Assembly (NCBI RefSeq): GCF_900114415.1
Contig: NZ_FOSZ01000002.1
Span: forward strand, 124,001 to 188,000
Direction: 5' to 3'
Source of the DNA: Shimia haliotis
GTDB taxonomy: Bacteria > Pseudomonadota > Alphaproteobacteria > Rhodobacterales > Rhodobacteraceae
DNA length: 64,000 nucleotides
Part shown: positions 61,029 to 64,000 of the stretch, piece after piece
Position numbering within the stretch: position 1 is the stretch's first letter
How the letters are laid out: every line of letters starts with the position of its first letter
Notes under the pieces: generated by a model
Database searches by the model: none
What the model was told of the DNA's origin: nothing
Seen by the model: the letters and a program-made list of their open reading frames with translations, nothing else
Position numbers and translations under genes: made by a program

Positions 61029-61399
61029 CCAGCAGAACGCCGATCCCGGACACCGTGACGCTGCACGTGCCATTCCGCATCGTAAAGCGCGGTGGGCGAA
61101 AGGAGATGCAGCTGCCAGAAGGCGCCCCGCAGTCGCGGCGGACCGACAACACGCTGGTCAAGGCGCTGGCGCGAGCGTTTCGCTGGAAGCGGATGCTGGA
61201 ATCCGGCGAATTCACGACAATGGTAGAACTGGCCGAACACGAGGGGATTGCGCCGTCCTACATGACCCGTGTACTACGCCTGACCCTGCTCGCACCCGAC
61301 ATCGTCGAGGCGATTCTGGACGGCCAGCAGAGCGCAGAGCTGACGCTCGCACGCGTTCTGGAGCTATTTCCGGCTGAGTGGAGCAGACAGCTTCGTTAA
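61025..61399 (+). CDS. Cassette protein with helix-turn-helix
   Basis: The product is 124 aa, starting ATGA over the recombinase stop. It opens with a beta part (VTLHVPFRIVKRGGRKEMQLPEG) and has a helix-turn-helix (TTMVELAEHEGIAPSYMTRVLRLTLLAPDIVEAILDG). It may be the cassette regulator or a directionality partner. The same gene order (small protein, DUF2924, recombinase, this protein) recurs in alphaproteobacteria, to my knowledge. Confidence 0.75.
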   Translation: MTSRTPIPDTVTLHVPFRIVKRGGRKEMQLPEGAPQSRRTDNTLVKALARAFRWKRMLESGEFTTMVELAEHEGIAPSYMTRVLRLTLLAPDIVEAILDGQQSAELTLARVLELFPAEWSRQLR

Positions 61400-61497
61400 C
61401 TTCTGGTGCTGTCCTTGCATCGACCAATACCGCGCCCGTAAAAAAATCGGTTCCCACAAGTCAAACGGGTGGGGTGCTCCCTACGCGGAGAAGCTTT

Positions 61498-61692
61498 CTA
61501 CTTCGTGGCGAACTCCGCACCAGGAAGCGTCTTGAATTTCGGGTACGTGTGTGACGCACCGTTGACTTCAAGCCGCCCGGCAAAAGAAATCTCATGCTTC
61601 ACAAAAGTCTTCGCTGACAGCTTCTGGACCAGCCCCATATGATCAACTAGGATCAAAGCTCTCTCTGCAAATCGTCCTTGGCAGAGGTGCAA
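61498..61692 (-). pseudogene. Possible remnant frame between cassette and restriction gene
   Basis: A minus-strand frame of 64 codons ends at 61498: it contains VKHEISFAGRLEVNGASHTYPKFKTLPGAEFATK, which reads like the C-terminal end of a protein, but only a GTG/TTG start is available and it overlaps the start of the restriction gene. It may be a truncated gene or a chance frame. The rest of the 61400-61677 gap shows nothing. Confidence 0.25.
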
Positions 61693-62370
61693 GGGCTGAA
61701 AGAATTGTACGACCCTCTAGATATGGTCAACTTGGCAGCAAGCATAGCTTGCGAACTCTTCCGACGGGAGGAGCGATCTCTCACGCCGTTCGATATCAAG
61801 GGAATATCCGACAGCGGTGGTATCTACGCAATATTCTACCGAGGAGCCGTCAAACCTTACCGGCTCTACAAGCACTTAAATAGCAGCGCCGGGATATTGC
61901 CGATTTATGTTGGAAAGGCTGCAGAGAGCGCAACCGTTAACGGGCTCCAAGACTTTCGCAGTGGGCCGGGGTCAAACAGTGTTAAGAAACGGCTTCAAAC
62001 ACACAAGCGGAAGATTGACAGTTTTTCTACTGGAGCTATCCCAGTTCAGACTTCTGACTTTTCTTTTAGGTTCCTTGGGCTGCCCGACGCTCACGTATCA
62101 ATGGCTGAAGCGGGATTGATCACGTTCCTAAGCCCTATTTGGAATGGGGCGGGCTTTGGAAGTAATGCACCAGGTGGAGGCCGCCCAGGGAAGCTGCCGC
62201 CAAACTGGTTAGGATTGGCACATGGACCCAGTGCCCCCGGGTTGTCGCAATCGCAGGAAGACGATATTCGATCTAAGATCTTGGAACAGGCAAGAAAGGT
62301 TCTGCGAAAGCAGAATGACCCTCGGCTCGAGAGGGCAAGGTCAGCCATCCTCATTGCAGCACGAGCTTGA
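61678..62370 (+). CDS. Eco29kI-like GIY-YIG restriction endonuclease
   Basis: The product is 230 aa. The start is uncertain: TTG at 61678, with further TTG/GTG options up to 61705; all retain the YDPLDMVNLAASIACELF opening. GIY-YIG nuclease residues: GGIYAIFYRG near residue 46-55 and PIYVGKA near 74-80, with KKRLQTHKRKID (Arg and Lys helix) and MAEAGLITFLSPIWNGAGFGSN (Glu and Asn). This layout matches Eco29kI, which recognises CCGCGG. It faces the C5 methyltransferase gene at 62407, its presumed partner. Confidence 0.8.
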   Translation: MAEVQGLKELYDPLDMVNLAASIACELFRREERSLTPFDIKGISDSGGIYAIFYRGAVKPYRLYKHLNSSAGILPIYVGKAAESATVNGLQDFRSGPGSNSVKKRLQTHKRKIDSFSTGAIPVQTSDFSFRFLGLPDAHVSMAEAGLITFLSPIWNGAGFGSNAPGGGRPGKLPPNWLGLAHGPSAPGLSQSQEDDIRSKILEQARKVLRKQNDPRLERARSAILIAARA

Positions 62371-62406
62371 AAATAGGTCACGCCGTCGAACCCGAACCCT
62401 ATCGAT

Positions 62407-63570
62407 CTAGGCCGCGCTGAGCTTGTCTCGAACGCCTGTGGCGACTATCCGAGCCAATTGGCACGGGACAGCGTTGCCTAGCTGCCGCATCGTCTCCGTC
62501 CACGAACCGTGGAACACCATGTCGTCGGGGAAGGTCTGTAGGCGAGCGCTCTCTCGTATCGTGAAATAGCGCACCGAGCCATCCGGCCTGCGCAGCATGT
62601 TCTCGCCTCCAGGAACACCGTGCACGCCCGCCTTCAGTGTCTTGCCCGGCTCATCCAGTGGGCTTCCCGTGTGCCCGGGATAGGAGCGTGCACCGGGCTG
62701 AAACCGGTGGTCATGAAAGTCCAGCGCCGTGCCGGACGCATGTTCCGGATCCGGAAGGTCGGAGATCGCGTCGCGCACGGTCAGCCACGGTTCGTCCAGA
62801 GGCCGCTCAGCTATCTTCAAAGCCCGCGCCTGCGCCGCACCACCATCCGGCCTGTTCTTGCGAGAGACGCCGTGCAGGTCCCAATAGACCTCCTCGCGCC
62901 ATTGCGACCAGAGCAGCGCGTCCCGCGAATGGGTCGGCTTCGGAAAGTGCCACTCGATCTCGGTGTCAGCACGGAACCCGACGAGGAAGATGCGCTCTCG
63001 CCGTTGGGGGACACCGTAGTTCGCCGAATTCAGTACCCGCATCACCACACGATAGTGCAGGCCCTTCTCGGTCCCCTTGGTATGATGGTTCTCGAGACGC
63101 ACGAGGTGGGCCATCCATTCCTCTTCCCTCTTGGCAACAAGATCGGGATAGGTCAGCTGCAGTCGAATGTACTCGAGGTAATTCGCGAAACTGCTGCGCG
63201 TAAGCCCCTTCACGTTCTCGAAGATGAAAGCCCTAGGTCGAAGCTCGCGCACGGCACGGATCGCCTGCGGGAACATGTCCCGACTGTCGAGAAAGGCGCG
63301 GTGGCGTCCGCCCATCGAAAAAGGTTGGCAGGGCGGTCCGCCCGTAACGAGGTCGACGGAGCCGCCTACGGTCCCAAAATCGAACTGCCGCACATCGCCC
63401 TCGTGGATCGGCCAGTGCGCAATTGGATCAAGACCGCGATCTTTGTTCTGGCGGAGAGTGTCGCACGCCCATCGGTCCCAGTCCATGACGGCTACCGGAC
63501 GGAATCCTGCTTGGCTGACGCCGATTCCAAGTCCGCCAGCGCCCACAAACAGCTCGACCGATCTCATCAT
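62407..63570 (-). CDS. DNA C5-cytosine methyltransferase of the R-M set
   Basis: The product is 387 aa. ATG at 63570 or 63567 (both overlap the vsr stop). Motifs: VELFVGAGGLGIGVSQAG (motif I), TGGPPCQPFS (motif IV, catalytic Cys), FIFENVKG (motif VI), PQRRERIFLVG (motif VIII), and QLGNAVPCQLA (motif X). The central region of about 120 residues is the recognition domain. It would methylate the site cut by the facing restriction enzyme. It shares a four-base overlap with the vsr gene upstream. Confidence 0.92.
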   Translation of the reverse strand: MMRSVELFVGAGGLGIGVSQAGFRPVAVMDWDRWACDTLRQNKDRGLDPIAHWPIHEGDVRQFDFGTVGGSVDLVTGGPPCQPFSMGGRHRAFLDSRDMFPQAIRAVRELRPRAFIFENVKGLTRSSFANYLEYIRLQLTYPDLVAKREEEWMAHLVRLENHHTKGTEKGLHYRVVMRVLNSANYGVPQRRERIFLVGFRADTEIEWHFPKPTHSRDALLWSQWREEVYWDLHGVSRKNRPDGGAAQARALKIAERPLDEPWLTVRDAISDLPDPEHASGTALDFHDHRFQPGARSYPGHTGSPLDEPGKTLKAGVHGVPGGENMLRRPDGSVRYFTIRESARLQTFPDDMVFHGSWTETMRQLGNAVPCQLARIVATGVRDKLSAA

Positions 63571-63977
63571 CCCAGGAACTCCCTGATCCTTGCCTGCAAT
63601 TCCTCTCGATTTTTTGTCTGGCATTCCCATACTACGAGGACGTCCCAACCGAGTTCTGCGAGCAGGACGATACTACGCTCGTCCCGTTTCCTATTTGTTT
63701 CCAGCTTCGGCCCCCAAAAGTCCAGTCTGGATTTCGGGAGTCTCGCCAGCGGGCACGCCGGATCTGGGTGTCGGTGCCAAAAACAGCCGTGTACGAAGAT
63801 TACCTTTCTTCGAGCCGGAAAGACCAGATCGGGCTTCCTGGGCAGGTCAGGACGATGAAGCCTGTAACGATAGCCCATACCATGCACCAGGCGGCGCACC
63901 AGCAGCTCCGGCTTGGTGTCTCGGCCGCGGACCCGGCTCATGCGCTCGCTTCGCTGTTCTGGCGTTAGTGTATCCAT
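63567..63977 (-). CDS. vsr: Vsr-type very-short-patch repair endonuclease
   Basis: The product is 136 aa, ATG at 63977. All hallmarks are present: RMSRVRGRDTKPELLVRRLVHGMGYRYRLH, KPDLVFPARRKVIFVHGCFWHRH, KSRLDFWGPKLETNRKRD. It nicks beside T:G mismatches that arise when 5-methylcytosine deaminates, so it corrects the mutational load of the methyltransferase that starts at its end. Overlap of the two genes (ATGA/ATGATG) couples their translation. Confidence 0.93.
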   Translation of the reverse strand: MDTLTPEQRSERMSRVRGRDTKPELLVRRLVHGMGYRYRLHRPDLPRKPDLVFPARRKVIFVHGCFWHRHPDPACPLARLPKSRLDFWGPKLETNRKRDERSIVLLAELGWDVLVVWECQTKNREELQARIREFLG

Positions 63978-64000
63978 GGGCAACCTAATGCTGGCGCGCA

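Overview
The window looks like a high-GC alphaproteobacterial chromosome, most likely Rhodobacterales. This rests on the GTTC-N7-GTTC (alphaproteobacterial LexA-type) boxes, the style of the lambda-like siphoprophage, and a DUF2924/serine-recombinase cassette of a kind common in Alphaproteobacteria. No rRNA, tRNA or CRISPR array was recognised. The species assignment is an inference, because no database search was possible.

Layout. (1) 1-2966: a partial RecB-like nuclease/RNase H-like/SF1 helicase gene (TM0106-type). (2) 3134-8618: a small accessory block. It holds two paralogous secreted four-cysteine proteins of identical length (167 aa) bracketing a membrane protein and a secreted staphylococcal-type nuclease, then a tiny membrane protein, a WYL regulator and a HEPN-like protein. 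Two near-identical SOS-box/-35 elements lie upstream. (3) 8754-17219: a complete type I Zorya anti-phage operon, zorABCD, with overlapping or nearly touching genes. (4) 17495-54820: a roughly 37-kb lambda-like siphoprophage, nearly all on the minus strand. Early and replication genes occupy 54.8 to 41.2 kb (sigma-like protein, Sak4-like ATPase, SF2 helicase, exonuclease, primase-helicase, RuvC-like nuclease, two methyltransferases). Packaging, head and tail genes follow from 40.0 to 22.8 kb. The lysis genes (holin, endolysin, nested spanins) sit between the tail tip and the tail fibres. (5) 54974-63977: a second accessory and defence block. It holds a DUF262/HNH nuclease, a two-gene unit of unknown function, a four-gene serine-recombinase cassette, and an Eco29kI-like restriction endonuclease facing a C5 methyltransferase-Vsr pair.

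How the parts work together. Zorya, the restriction-modification-Vsr set, the DUF262/HNH protein, the PUA-like/HNH protein inside the prophage and the TM0106-type enzyme all have plausible roles against foreign DNA, so this is a defence island with a prophage embedded in or beside it. The prophage carries its own protective layer (two methyltransferases, one fused to a ParB-like domain) and two cargo genes (GFA-type enzyme, PUA-like/HNH nuclease). No tyrosine integrase and no CI-like repressor were seen.

The most striking details are these: a textbook -1 frameshift signal (A AAA AAC plus a 14-bp stem five bases downstream) in the tail-chaperone gene; a nine-copy CAGATTT array with an 18-bp palindrome and a nested inverted repeat next to the primase-helicase gene, which is a candidate replication origin; two overlapping open frames through the prophage C5 methyltransferase that both look family-like; the duplicated secreted-protein/nuclease block under SOS-like promoters; and an unrecognised two-gene unit whose second protein ends in an OmpR-like winged helix.
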